A stretch of DNA of 35,047 nt. Source: Bacteroidota bacterium (lineage in GTDB: Bacteria > Bacteroidota > Bacteroidia > UBA7662). Each line of letters begins with the position of its first letter. The first letter of the stretch is position 1. The stretch spans positions 1 to 35,047 of the forward strand of contig SYHW01000048.1 in NCBI GenBank assembly GCA_005799065.1, given 5' to 3'. This document shows, piece after piece, positions 8,343-16,071 of the stretch. The translations under genes and the position numbers were made by a program. The notes beneath the pieces were generated by a model. The model saw only the letters and a list, made by a program, of their open reading frames with translations, did not search any database and was not told where the DNA came from.

Positions 8343-8480
8343 AGTTTTTGATTCTGTGTTTTGATTTCGAAAGTCTCAATTCGTTCTTTGAGGTTCTTTG
8401 ATTGGGTTGCACAAAGAAAACACGTCAAGACAACAAACGGCCGGTTTGGATATTGTTGTTTGGGCCTGAAATTGAATCAC

Positions 8481-8867
8481 TCACATCATTGCCATCCTGA
8501 AAGAATCCCGCTCTTCACGCCTCAGCCAAAAATCGATTGAGGTCTCCTTAGTTCCTTCTAAATAAAACAGTCGAACCATTACATCTCCCCTAAGAATTTT
8601 GATAGCCAAAGGTATTCCGTACCAAAAAAATGGATTTATCATCCAGAGCGGGCCTGCAATAAATCGCCAGAATAAGAACTGAAACCAGTTATCGTACAGA
8701 TAAACAAATGAGGTGACTTGATTTCGATAAATCGTAACCGATGTAGAAAAGATCAGACCTTTGACCGGAAAAGTGATCGAACTATCCGTGACTGTGATAC
8801 CGTAACCGAAAGTAGTTCTGTGGGTCATATAAAAGTAGTTTTGTGGATCATATAAGAGAAAATTCAA
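8481..8867 (-). CDS. Hypothetical protein, probably membrane-associated (downstream of orphan pair)
   Basis: The 128-residue product has no family I recognise. It has a beta-rich N-terminal half (ITVTDSSITFPV, TSVTIYRNQVTSFVYLY) and a central aromatic hydrophobic stretch (about 60-90, FLFWRFIAGPLW...FWYGIPLAI) that could insert in or lie on a membrane. It ends in a charged tail with LRREERDSFRMAMM. The longest frame begins with TTG at 8867, overlapping the upstream stop as TTGA; an in-frame ATG at 8828 is the alternative. The start region contains an imperfect 23-bp duplication. It is AT-rich like its partner gene and unlike the surroundings, and the two are almost certainly translated together. 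The fold could be PH-like, but that is a guess. Confidence 0.55.
   Translation of the reverse strand: MNFLLYDPQNYFYMTHRTTFGYGITVTDSSITFPVKGLIFSTSVTIYRNQVTSFVYLYDNWFQFLFWRFIAGPLWMINPFFWYGIPLAIKILRGDVMVRLFYLEGTKETSIDFWLRREERDSFRMAMM
8815..8860. repeat. 23-bp imperfect tandem duplication at the junction of the orphan pair
   Basis: Units 8815-8837 and 8838-8860 match at 19 of 23 positions by hand alignment. The unit is not a multiple of three, so the copies encode different residues. Confidence 0.75.
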
Positions 8868-9367
8868 AAACTACTAAGTTTTCCGGTTTTCATCTCATCC
8901 AGTAAATATGGAAAATTCTGAACATAAGTAGGCGATATCTTAAATTTTCCTAATTTTGTTTTGAAGACAAAGCCGTCTTCGGCTGTTTCAAAATTCGGGT
9001 TTGCCGGCAAAAAGGCACTATTGCCTAACCCTAGATAATGATTGATTAAAAATTCCTGTGCGGAATCAGCCGGATAAATAGCACGAAATTCCTGCGACAT
9101 TTGTTCGTATTGAAATCCGTAATCAGAGAAAAATCCCAAAACCTCCTCCAAAAAATAATATGCGGCTTGATCTCCCTTTAGATCTATTCTACATCGCTCC
9201 ACTTGCTCTTTTTGGGCATTAAAATAATAAAGCAGTATAATCCCCTGCGCTCCCATAGCACCTGGTGGACTAACCTCACAATACAATATGTGCCCAGGAT
9301 GGATTTCCTTAATCTGATCATAAAAAACCTCTACTGATGAAGGCACAAGAAAATCTGATTGAGACAT
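8864..9367 (-). CDS. Hypothetical protein (upstream of orphan pair)
   Basis: A 167-residue soluble-looking protein that I cannot assign to a family. It has no signal peptide, membrane segment or lipobox. The sequence alternates beta strands and short acidic or aromatic stretches (GIILLYYFNAQKEQVERC, YYFLEEVLGFFSDYGFQYEQ) and ends in FPYLLDEMKTGKLSSF. It begins with ATG at 9367 and its TGA overlaps the TTG start of the next gene. GC is low (21 of 60 in a hand-counted stretch) compared with gmhA next door, and the pair sits just beyond tRNA-Glu, which suggests acquired accessory DNA. An immunity-type role is conceivable, but nothing in the sequence shows it. Confidence 0.65.
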   Translation of the reverse strand: MSQSDFLVPSSVEVFYDQIKEIHPGHILYCEVSPPGAMGAQGIILLYYFNAQKEQVERCRIDLKGDQAAYYFLEEVLGFFSDYGFQYEQMSQEFRAIYPADSAQEFLINHYLGLGNSAFLPANPNFETAEDGFVFKTKLGKFKISPTYVQNFPYLLDEMKTGKLSSF

Positions 9368-9420
9368 TCGAAAAAAAAATGTTTTTGATATTATTAGGTA
9401 AAGACTGCAGATTTTGAATT

Positions 9421-9428
9421 CAAATATA
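9421..9428 (-). promoter_or_regulatory. Candidate -7 element for the orphan pair
   Basis: TATATTTG on the minus strand, about 54 bp before the ATG at 9367, matches the Bacteroidota -7 consensus exactly. No TTG is found 20 nt upstream, so support is partial. Confidence 0.4.
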
Positions 9429-9531
9429 CTAGATTAACAAAACAGAAGTATGGTTTTGAAGCACTTTTCGAAGAATCAGAAACGGGGGGATGCTTAGTTA
9501 TTGTATTTTTCCACCCAATTCGCTTGCGTCC

Positions 9532-10122
9532 ATGAACCCTACCCATTTATCTATTCTTCGCGATTTGGAAGCATCGCGCGATTTGCACCTGGCGCTCATC
9601 AATCATTCCTCCCTAGCCACTCAGCTCGAAACAGTGGTGGAGGTTGTTGTAGCTGCCCTCAAAAACGGGGGGAAAATTCTCCTTGCCGGAAATGGTGGAA
9701 GCGCTGCCGATGCGCAGCATATGGCAGCCGAATACGTGGGCCGATTTGCCAGGCACCGTCGGGCCCTACCTGCCGTGGCACTAACCACCGACAGCAGCAT
9801 CCTCACCGCGGTGGGCAACGACTATGGATACGAGCAGGTTTTTGCGCGTCAGGTCGAGGCATTGGGCCAGAAGGGGGATGTGCTGATGGTGTATTCCACA
9901 TCAGGCTCATCGCCCAATATTATCAGAGCACTGGAGGCTGCCGCAGATGGTGGACTTATTCGCGTGGGGTTCGGTGGACAAAATAGCGGTGCCCTGGGAT
10001 CGCTTTGTGAACACCTGTTGCAGGTGCCATCGACCGACACACCCCGCATTCAGGAGGGCCACCTGCTGTTTGGGCACATCATTTGCGGCGCAGTCGAAGC
10101 GGCACTTTTCCCCCATTTTTGA
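9532..10122 (+). CDS. gmhA: GmhA, sedoheptulose-7-phosphate isomerase
   Basis: First enzyme of ADP-heptose synthesis, converting sedoheptulose 7-phosphate to D-glycero-manno-heptose 7-phosphate for the LPS core or other surface glycans. The SIS-domain motifs are GNGGSAADAQH (53-63) and STSGSSPN (122-129). His63, Glu67, Gln174 and His182 line up, with a constant offset of 2, with the zinc ligands His61, Glu65, Gln172 and His180 known for the E. coli enzyme. Starting at the ATG at 9532 gives 196 residues, the family length; the frame is open 14 codons further upstream but that extension is not family-like. gmhB follows 174 bp downstream on the same strand, so the genes are probably linked functionally and transcriptionally. 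Confidence 0.95.
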   Translation: MNPTHLSILRDLEASRDLHLALINHSSLATQLETVVEVVVAALKNGGKILLAGNGGSAADAQHMAAEYVGRFARHRRALPAVALTTDSSILTAVGNDYGYEQVFARQVEALGQKGDVLMVYSTSGSSPNIIRALEAAADGGLIRVGFGGQNSGALGSLCEHLLQVPSTDTPRIQEGHLLFGHIICGAVEAALFPHF

Positions 10123-10140
10123 ATGGAACATCGTACGTCT

Positions 10141-10220
10141 GCACCCATTTCCGTTCATCAGCACACATTTCCGTTCATCAGCACACGTTTCCGATCATCA
10201 GCACACGTTTCCGTTCATCA
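10141..10220. repeat. 20-bp tandem array between gmhA and gmhB
   Basis: Four exact-length 20-bp units (starting at 10141, 10161, 10181 and 10201; last unit GCACACGTTTCCGTTCATCA) differ at one to three positions. The array begins 18 bp after the gmhA stop and ends 76 bp before gmhB. Confidence 0.95.
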
Positions 10221-10296
10221 TGATCCCGCTGATCTCTGAATGCATCAACTATAAAACACCGCCTCATCCTTTTCCTCCGACAATCACCATCGTGGA

Positions 10297-10866
10297 ATGA
10301 ACAGAGCCTTATTTTTGGATCGAGACGGCATCATCAACCGCGATGATGGTTATCTGCACAGGGCACAGGATCTGGTTTGGATGCCCGGTATTTTTGAACT
10401 CTGTCGGGCTGCCCGAGCGGCCGAATATCAGCTAATTGTCGTGACCAACCAATCGGGAATCGGGCGTGGCTTATTTAGCGAAGAAGATTACCTAAAGCTT
10501 CAGGCTTTCATCCACCAGCGGTTTCAGGAGGAAAAAGCCAGCATTACCCATACCTATTATTGCAGGGATGCACCCCGGCTCGATGCGGAAGGGCAAACCG
10601 TCGATAGCTTCCGACGAAAACCCAATCCGGGGATGTTCCTCGAGGCACTTTCGGAATACAAAATTGATCCCAGCGCCTCCATCATGTTGGGCGACTCGGT
10701 GCGAGATATGCAGGCAGCCCTAAAGGCCGGTATCGCCACCCGACTGCTGCTGCACAACCCATTGGAGCGCGTGCAGCGCAATCCGAAAATCAGGCGACAA
10801 ACGTCCATTGGATCACACACCCACATCATCAAAAGCCTGTTTTCGGCCATAGATTTTTTGAAATAA
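10297..10866 (+). CDS. gmhB: GmhB-type D-glycero-beta-D-manno-heptose-1,7-bisphosphate 7-phosphatase (HAD family)
   Basis: Cytoplasmic HAD phosphatase expected to remove the C7 phosphate during ADP-heptose synthesis. The 189 residues carry all HAD motifs: FLDRDG with Asp8/Asp10, VVTNQSGIGRG (48-58), RRKPNPGM (106-113) and GDSVRDMQAA (132-141). In E. coli GmhB a CxH...CxC loop binds zinc just before the RKP motif. Here only one cysteine (Cys89, YYCRDAP) remains and the histidine and other cysteines are absent, so this is a zinc-less member. Position downstream of gmhA supports the heptose assignment over a histidinol-phosphatase role, which the HAD motifs alone would not exclude. Confidence 0.88.
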   Translation: MNRALFLDRDGIINRDDGYLHRAQDLVWMPGIFELCRAARAAEYQLIVVTNQSGIGRGLFSEEDYLKLQAFIHQRFQEEKASITHTYYCRDAPRLDAEGQTVDSFRRKPNPGMFLEALSEYKIDPSASIMLGDSVRDMQAALKAGIATRLLLHNPLERVQRNPKIRRQTSIGSHTHIIKSLFSAIDFLK

Positions 10867-10892
10867 AACCCCGCATAATGCGCTTTAACGCG

Positions 10893-10900
10893 TATTTTTG
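10893..10900 (+). promoter_or_regulatory. Candidate -7 element abutting the yceH-like start
   Basis: TATTTTTG matches TAnnTTTG and ends 4 nt before the ATG at 10905. No TTG lies 20 nt upstream. If active, the transcript would begin at or very near the start codon. Confidence 0.4.
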
Positions 10901-10904
10901 CGGC

Positions 10905-11609
10905 ATGTCGAATGCCTCACCCCTCCCCCAACTAAGCGCAGAAGAAATCAGGGTTGTCGGATCGTTGATGGAAAAATCAAGAACCACCCCCGAGTTATAT
11001 CCACTCAGTCTCGTTTCACTTACTACCGCCTGCAACCAAAAGTCTGCACGCCATCCAGTGGTTTCGTACAGCCAGGCCAGCGTCAGTTCTATTGTGGATG
11101 TACTTCGGCGCAAAGACCTGCTGACCCGCGTACTGGGCGATGGTCGTGTTCCCAAATTCCGACACAATTTGGCGGTGAAATATCCTTTGGTACCCTCCGA
11201 ACTCGCTATTCTAACCCTGTTGTTCCTGCGCGGCCCGCTGACCGTTGGCGAAATTCGCAACCTATCGAGCCGGCTTTACGATTTCGAAGACCTGGCCGAA
11301 GTGGCCGCCACCCTCGATAAGCTCAGCCAAAACGATCCCCCTTATGTGCAGTCCATAGGCCGGGGGCACGGACAAAAGGAACCGCGCTACGCTCATCTTT
11401 TCGCCCCAGTGGATTTATCTATGCTGTCGAACAGCGATCCTGACGAATTACAATCACACCTCAGTGGCGAGTCATCAGATTCCCTTTCAGCACGCATTGC
11501 CCAAATGGAAGCGCGCATAGCATCACTCGAAGCTGCTCTTCAGACCGCTGGCCTGTGGTCGCCCGCGGAAGACGTGTCTACCGATGAAATCGACCGAAAT
11601 CCAAACTAG
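10905..11609 (+). CDS. yceH: YceH/DUF480 family protein
   Basis: A conserved bacterial protein of unknown function built from two winged-helix-like domains. The N-terminal signature LSAEEIRVVGSLMEKSRTTPE, the TTACNQKSARHPV segment and the second-domain PLTVGEIRNLSSRLYDF are all present. The C-terminus has a short helix SARIAQMEARIASLEAALQ likely to form a coiled coil, as in the family. I chose the ATG at 10905 (234 residues) because MSNASPLPQLSAEE gives the usual distance to the first domain; an in-frame ATG at 10878 is the alternative. The stop overlaps the stop of the convergent CotH gene by the 4 bases CTAG. Confidence 0.9.
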   Translation: MSNASPLPQLSAEEIRVVGSLMEKSRTTPELYPLSLVSLTTACNQKSARHPVVSYSQASVSSIVDVLRRKDLLTRVLGDGRVPKFRHNLAVKYPLVPSELAILTLLFLRGPLTVGEIRNLSSRLYDFEDLAEVAATLDKLSQNDPPYVQSIGRGHGQKEPRYAHLFAPVDLSMLSNSDPDELQSHLSGESSDSLSARIAQMEARIASLEAALQTAGLWSPAEDVSTDEIDRNPN

Positions 11610-14600
11610 TCGCCAATCTGCAGGCGGGTGCTGAGGGGTTTACCGGCCGTCCATATCCGCAATAGGTATATGCCCGTGGGGATGCCTTCCAGCGAGTATT
11701 CGGAGTAGGCCGGAATGGGGCCTTTCCACTCGCGCACAGAGCGACCCGCCGCATCCATTAACGCCAATTGTTCGGCACCACCAGGAAGCTCAAGTGTGAA
11801 ACGATCGCGCGTTGGGTTGGGATAAACCAGAATCGAAGAGCTGTTGTTGCTTTCAACAGCTGGTGCCAACAAGCGCCAGCCGGTCAACACCCGAGCCTGG
11901 GGATCGCTCAATTCGGATGCATCGCGCAGCACCAAAAACCCGCCTTCGCCTCCAGAAAGAGTAATCCACAACCAAGGAAGGGAATCGACCGGTTCGCATC
12001 CACCAAGGGCATACCAAGCCACACGAAGACGGCGACCCTCGATCGACCAAAGAACGGTATCACCAGGAACCCTACAGGCCATAGTAATCGAGCGAACTTC
12101 CGCCCCTCGAGGCAACCAAATATCCAGGCTTGCAGCCCCTACCCTGCCCGCAACATCTTCCAAAAACACAGGCCATCGAACAGAGCCATCAGCCGAGGCC
12201 ATGACCGCACCGCGCTCAGCAAGAGGCCCGCCTGATGGTGGAGGTACCACAGGAAGGGGTGTATGGCTTCCATTTACATCGCCCATGCATAAGGCCTGCA
12301 GCGATAAGGATGCGAACGTATCACCAGGCGCGGAACTGATGGGAACAACCGGCAGTTTCCAGTCGGCAGCAGCAAATGAGGACAATCCATTTCCTGTATA
12401 ACGTAAAGCGATTTGTAGGGCATCTGTGGCATTCACGGTTTGAGAGGCGTTTACATCGGCAGCAGAGAGCCTGATCCCAGAAAGTGGCGATTGCCCCGCG
12501 GCGTGCCGCGCCACCATCAGCGCATCCGTGGCATTAGCACCGCCCCATGGCAAAGTACAGCTGGCCGATAAGGTGAGGGCGCCCGAAGGCACCATGCCAA
12601 AATCGAAAGCCCCATTGGATTGGGTCAAAGCACTGCCCAAAGTATCGATAATACCCGGCGATAAGCTGCGGGTGAGCCACATATTTACCCCAACCATGGG
12701 CGACTGGGCCGTATTCAAATAGCGCAGTACGCCCCGGAGTGGGCCTGCAGTGCCCGCCGAGGGGTCGGGGATGCCTTCGAGCGACAAATTATTAAAAGTG
12801 ACCCGATTACCCAGATCGGCCGTCATCGTAGGGCCGTCGAATCGTAAGCGCAGGGTGAATAGGGGCGATTGACCGGCCATAGGAACGTTGGATAGGTCTA
12901 CTTGTTTCAGGGCCCAGACGCCTGTGGGAAGGAGCGACAAAAGTGTGTCGGCCAAGCCGTCGCGTTGGTATTGACCCGTAACCGGATTGAAATAATCGAC
13001 CCGAATGCGGTCTGCAGCCCCTTCGTCGCGCACAGCAAATTGCACCCGCAATTGGCGAAAACCTTGAGCAGGCAGGCGCAACAAAACGGTATTCTCGCGG
13101 GTTGCCGTACGCATGGGTTGAGTGACTTGCAGGCCACGTATGACTCCAGCATTGTAAGCAGCTCCTCCTTCTGCCTGTGGCCGGTAATTGAAGGGGGTGG
13201 GTGCATTGCGCCGCTCTAGCGATGATTTGCGCCAAAGTGGGTGGCCCACTGCATAGGGATATCCCGTTTGAGCCGATGAGAATTCGATCAGAGCCGTATC
13301 CGATGTGGCTGAAAACGTACTGTTCATACCAGACAAGGGCAGGTCGTTGGGTATTCGTGTGTCCATCATCCAGAAATAAAGCAATGTTGCGCTGTCGATG
13401 GATTGGCGTAAGGGGGCGCATGGCCTTAATCTTGTTTGATTGGCGGCATCGCGGGCCCAAACCTGTAGGTCGGTATAACCCGCCTGTGAGAAAGATGGAA
13501 GAAATGCGCCAAATAGACCATCACCTGCTTGCTCATCGCCATGCAATCCATCGTCGAACATCTGCAGGGTATAGGGCTGGCCTTGGTAGGTATAACGCGC
13601 CTCGACCTGTAAGGAAGCGGGTTGTTCATCCTCGATTTGTGCGGTTACGGTTCCGGTCATGCCGGCAAAAAGCGGGGTAATTTCAGGCCGATGGACAATT
13701 GGGGCTATGTTGAATGTGCTTGGAATCAGCGCCTGAATAGAATTGATTCGAGCGGTGAGAAATGGTTTAATCCCAAATTTTACATGGCCAATGGGTTGGG
13801 TGGCCGTAAACGACTGCAAAAAGGTTTGGTTGCTAAACCCGTAGTCGAGGGTTCTGTAATTGTCGGCCAATGCTGCGGAGGTAATTCGGGCCAACATGCT
13901 GTCGAGTTCAACCCCTATATCGGCCTGCGCGGCACGTTGGGCTGCCTGCCGCAAGTAAAAGGTATATATATCGCGTGTTGTGTTGTTGGCCATCAACTGG
14001 GTAAAAAGTGGTCTTGGCTCGCCGCTGGGGGCAAACTGATAGGGGTTGATGGTGGTCCAGTTGATGTTGAACCAATCGACCCCAAAGGAGTTGTCCATGT
14101 CATAGGGCAAATATTCGAACCGCCGTGTGCGCTGGTTGTTGTAGAGGTAGTAGTTATTCTTGTTGTAGTAGTTGTCCCAATGCCCCGACAACACGTCGAT
14201 GGCGTACATCCTGAGGAACTCCTCGATGTTGAACAAGGTGTCTAGTTGGCAGTAAATCGACGCAGCAGTCGTTTGGTTGAGCGTACGAATGAAGCGCTCG
14301 AGATCACTGTAATCGTCGGCCGGCTGGTTGTTGGTGAGGTCATAGGCTCGTCGCCCCCCCGATGTGAACTTGTAGGAATTGGGGTTGCTGTTGATGTAGT
14401 TGAGGTCGGCGGGCCACAAGCATTTGTAGAGGTTGCCCCCGCTGTTGTTGTAGCGAAGCTGCACAAATTCCTCGCTGATGTGCTCCATATTGATATACAA
14501 CCCCCGGTAGACGCCGTTGATATAAAGTCTTGCATGTCCGGCCCTGGGCGAGGCACTTTTTATAGACCGCGCGAGCAGGGTGTAGACCTTTGCGCGCGAA

Positions 14601-15049
14601 ATTGATGGATCGTTATGGCATCCAATCAGATTCAGGTCTTTAACACCTTCGAATGTTCGACCCGACTGAAAAGTGTTGAAGGAAATGCGGAACGACTTTT
14701 TCTGAGCGCCCCGTGAGGTATTGCCCCTGAGCCGGAACCCGATTGGGGTGAGGGTGTCGGTTCTACTGCCGCGGGTGAAAATGCAAGTAGCCGGATACTC
14801 ATGGTCGGTATACCAGTTGGCCTGAAGGAGCATGTGGTTGAGGCTATCGGGGTCCATGGTGATATCGATTCGCGCCACATTCTGGTCGTTGTAGAGATAA
14901 CCCATGGGTGGGGTTACCGACTGTGCGGCACCGAGACGTATCCAGAAGAAAATCAAAGCGACCCCCATGCACTTGAGCCTTAGAAAGAGCCGATTATTGT
15001 TTTGATCTATGGCGATTTTGTTCGCCTGAGGCTGTATGATCGAACTCAT
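11606..15049 (-). CDS. Large secreted CotH-domain protein with dockerin-like module and T9SS sorting signal
   Basis: Predicted extracellular protein of about 1147 residues. After a hydrophobic signal (VALIFFWIRLGAAQS) comes a CotH-like kinase domain: FRLRGNTSRGAQKKSFRI, a repeated GVYRGLYINMEHI element, and the metal-site-like EYLPYDMDNSFGVDW. The middle has beta-sandwich regions. A dockerin-like pair of segments, each with NATDAL (about residues 855-910), follows. The C-terminus is a T9SS type A sorting domain, from YPNPTRDRFTLEL through GIYLLRI to the end, so export and surface attachment through type IX secretion is inferred. CotH proteins can phosphorylate secreted partners (known for Bacillus spore CotH); the substrate here is unknown. 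Start uncertain: ATG 15049 chosen, with ATG 14968 just before the signal core and GTG 15088 as alternatives. Confidence 0.85.
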   Translation of the reverse strand: MSSIIQPQANKIAIDQNNNRLFLRLKCMGVALIFFWIRLGAAQSVTPPMGYLYNDQNVARIDITMDPDSLNHMLLQANWYTDHEYPATCIFTRGSRTDTLTPIGFRLRGNTSRGAQKKSFRISFNTFQSGRTFEGVKDLNLIGCHNDPSISRAKVYTLLARSIKSASPRAGHARLYINGVYRGLYINMEHISEEFVQLRYNNSGGNLYKCLWPADLNYINSNPNSYKFTSGGRRAYDLTNNQPADDYSDLERFIRTLNQTTAASIYCQLDTLFNIEEFLRMYAIDVLSGHWDNYYNKNNYYLYNNQRTRRFEYLPYDMDNSFGVDWFNINWTTINPYQFAPSGEPRPLFTQLMANNTTRDIYTFYLRQAAQRAAQADIGVELDSMLARITSAALADNYRTLDYGFSNQTFLQSFTATQPIGHVKFGIKPFLTARINSIQALIPSTFNIAPIVHRPEITPLFAGMTGTVTAQIEDEQPASLQVEARYTYQGQPYTLQMFDDGLHGDEQAGDGLFGAFLPSFSQAGYTDLQVWARDAANQTRLRPCAPLRQSIDSATLLYFWMMDTRIPNDLPLSGMNSTFSATSDTALIEFSSAQTGYPYAVGHPLWRKSSLERRNAPTPFNYRPQAEGGAAYNAGVIRGLQVTQPMRTATRENTVLLRLPAQGFRQLRVQFAVRDEGAADRIRVDYFNPVTGQYQRDGLADTLLSLLPTGVWALKQVDLSNVPMAGQSPLFTLRLRFDGPTMTADLGNRVTFNNLSLEGIPDPSAGTAGPLRGVLRYLNTAQSPMVGVNMWLTRSLSPGIIDTLGSALTQSNGAFDFGMVPSGALTLSASCTLPWGGANATDALMVARHAAGQSPLSGIRLSAADVNASQTVNATDALQIALRYTGNGLSSFAAADWKLPVVPISSAPGDTFASLSLQALCMGDVNGSHTPLPVVPPPSGGPLAERGAVMASADGSVRWPVFLEDVAGRVGAASLDIWLPRGAEVRSITMACRVPGDTVLWSIEGRRLRVAWYALGGCEPVDSLPWLWITLSGGEGGFLVLRDASELSDPQARVLTGWRLLAPAVESNNSSSILVYPNPTRDRFTLELPGGAEQLALMDAAGRSVREWKGPIPAYSEYSLEGIPTGIYLLRIWTAGKPLSTRLQIGD

Positions 15050-15119
15050 AAAATTTAGGTATACCGTTTCAAATATCGAATATCGCACTTTTTTAAACGC
15101 AGGCTGTTTGATGTAGACT

Positions 15120-15127
15120 TATATTTG
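15120..15127 (+). promoter_or_regulatory. Candidate -7 element abutting the aat start
   Basis: TATATTTG matches TAnnTTTG and ends 5 nt before the aat ATG (15133). No -33 TTG is seen at the expected distance. It would give a leaderless or near-leaderless mRNA. Confidence 0.4.
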
Positions 15128-15132
15128 TAGGC

Positions 15133-15840
15133 ATGGCCGACCAAAACGATTTATTCCCTTTTATCATCGGGTCAAAAACAGGGAATATAGTTGCCTTTGG
15201 AGGAGATGTAAAACCGGAGCGCTTGCTCGCGGCCTACAAAAAAGGTGCTTTCCCCTGGTATAATGAGGGTGAAGCCATTCAGTGGTGGTCGCCCGACCCA
15301 CGCTTTGTGCTCTATCCTACCGAACTCCGGATTTCGCACAGCATGAAACCTTTGATAAAAAAACGTCGATTTCAGGTCACAGTTGACACTCAGTTTGAGG
15401 CGGTGGTATCGGCGTGCGCACGCATTGAACGACACGGGGCGTTGGGCACCTGGATCACCAAAGATCTGCATGAGGGCTTTGTTGGTTTGCATGATCTTGG
15501 CTATGCCCATTCGGTTGAGGTATGGGATGGGGATGTACTGGTGGGTGGACTATACGGCATGGCTATAGGACGTATTTTCTTTGGGGAATCGATGTTTGCC
15601 CGGGCATCCAACGCATCCAAATATGGATTCATTACCCTCGTTCGTTGGTTGCAGACACAAGGGTTTGACCTCATTGATTGTCAACAAAAAACCGATCACT
15701 TAGGGAGTTTGGGTGCCCGATCAATTCGCCGCACCCAATTCATGAAGTTGCTCGATCGCTGTGTACTCCAAGAGGCCAAGCCTCGCCCGTGGACCCAGGA
15801 GTTTGAGGATTGGAAGTTTAATGTTGCTCAAATAGATTAG
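15133..15840 (+). CDS. aat: Aat, leucyl/phenylalanyl-tRNA-protein transferase
   Basis: Transfers Leu or Phe from tRNA to proteins with N-terminal Arg or Lys, marking them for ClpS/ClpAP degradation (N-degron pathway) in the cytoplasm. The 235 residues are family length and show GAFPWY (38-43), WWSPDPR (51-57), GTWIT (about 113-117), HSVEVWDGDVLVGGLYG, GESMFARASNASK and a C-terminal DCQQKTDHLGSLGAR. The start at 15133 fits the family N-terminus. It is divergent from the CotH gene and followed after 231 bp by the BamA-like gene on the same strand. Confidence 0.96.
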   Translation: MADQNDLFPFIIGSKTGNIVAFGGDVKPERLLAAYKKGAFPWYNEGEAIQWWSPDPRFVLYPTELRISHSMKPLIKKRRFQVTVDTQFEAVVSACARIERHGALGTWITKDLHEGFVGLHDLGYAHSVEVWDGDVLVGGLYGMAIGRIFFGESMFARASNASKYGFITLVRWLQTQGFDLIDCQQKTDHLGSLGARSIRRTQFMKLLDRCVLQEAKPRPWTQEFEDWKFNVAQID

Positions 15841-16046
15841 ACAGCACCCGGCACACCCACTCGGATTGGTGAAATGACCTATCAATTCTATGTTCCGATC
15901 ACAAAAACCGATGACTGAACCTTCGTAGATACCTAATACCGAGCCCCATGAGATAGACTTTTTTAAATCTGATGAACTTTGCCCGAGCGCTAAACCTAAA
16001 GCCAACCCATCCATGATTTCCTTGCGGTTTTTGGTTCCCCAAGCCT

Positions 16047-16054
16047 TAAGTTTG
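16047..16054 (+). promoter_or_regulatory. Candidate -7 element of the BamA-like gene
   Basis: TAAGTTTG matches the -7 consensus; a TTG lies 22 nt upstream (16022-16024), slightly wide of the 20-nt spacing seen elsewhere. The start codon I favour is 17 nt downstream. Confidence 0.35.
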
Positions 16055-16071
16055 TGCCTTCTTATCATTGT

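Noticed and set aside
8401-8480. Possible structured RNA between tRNA-Glu and the orphan genes
   Set aside because: The AACAAC and GTTGTT stretches looked complementary, but they do not pair in the correct register on checking; no other structure was evident.
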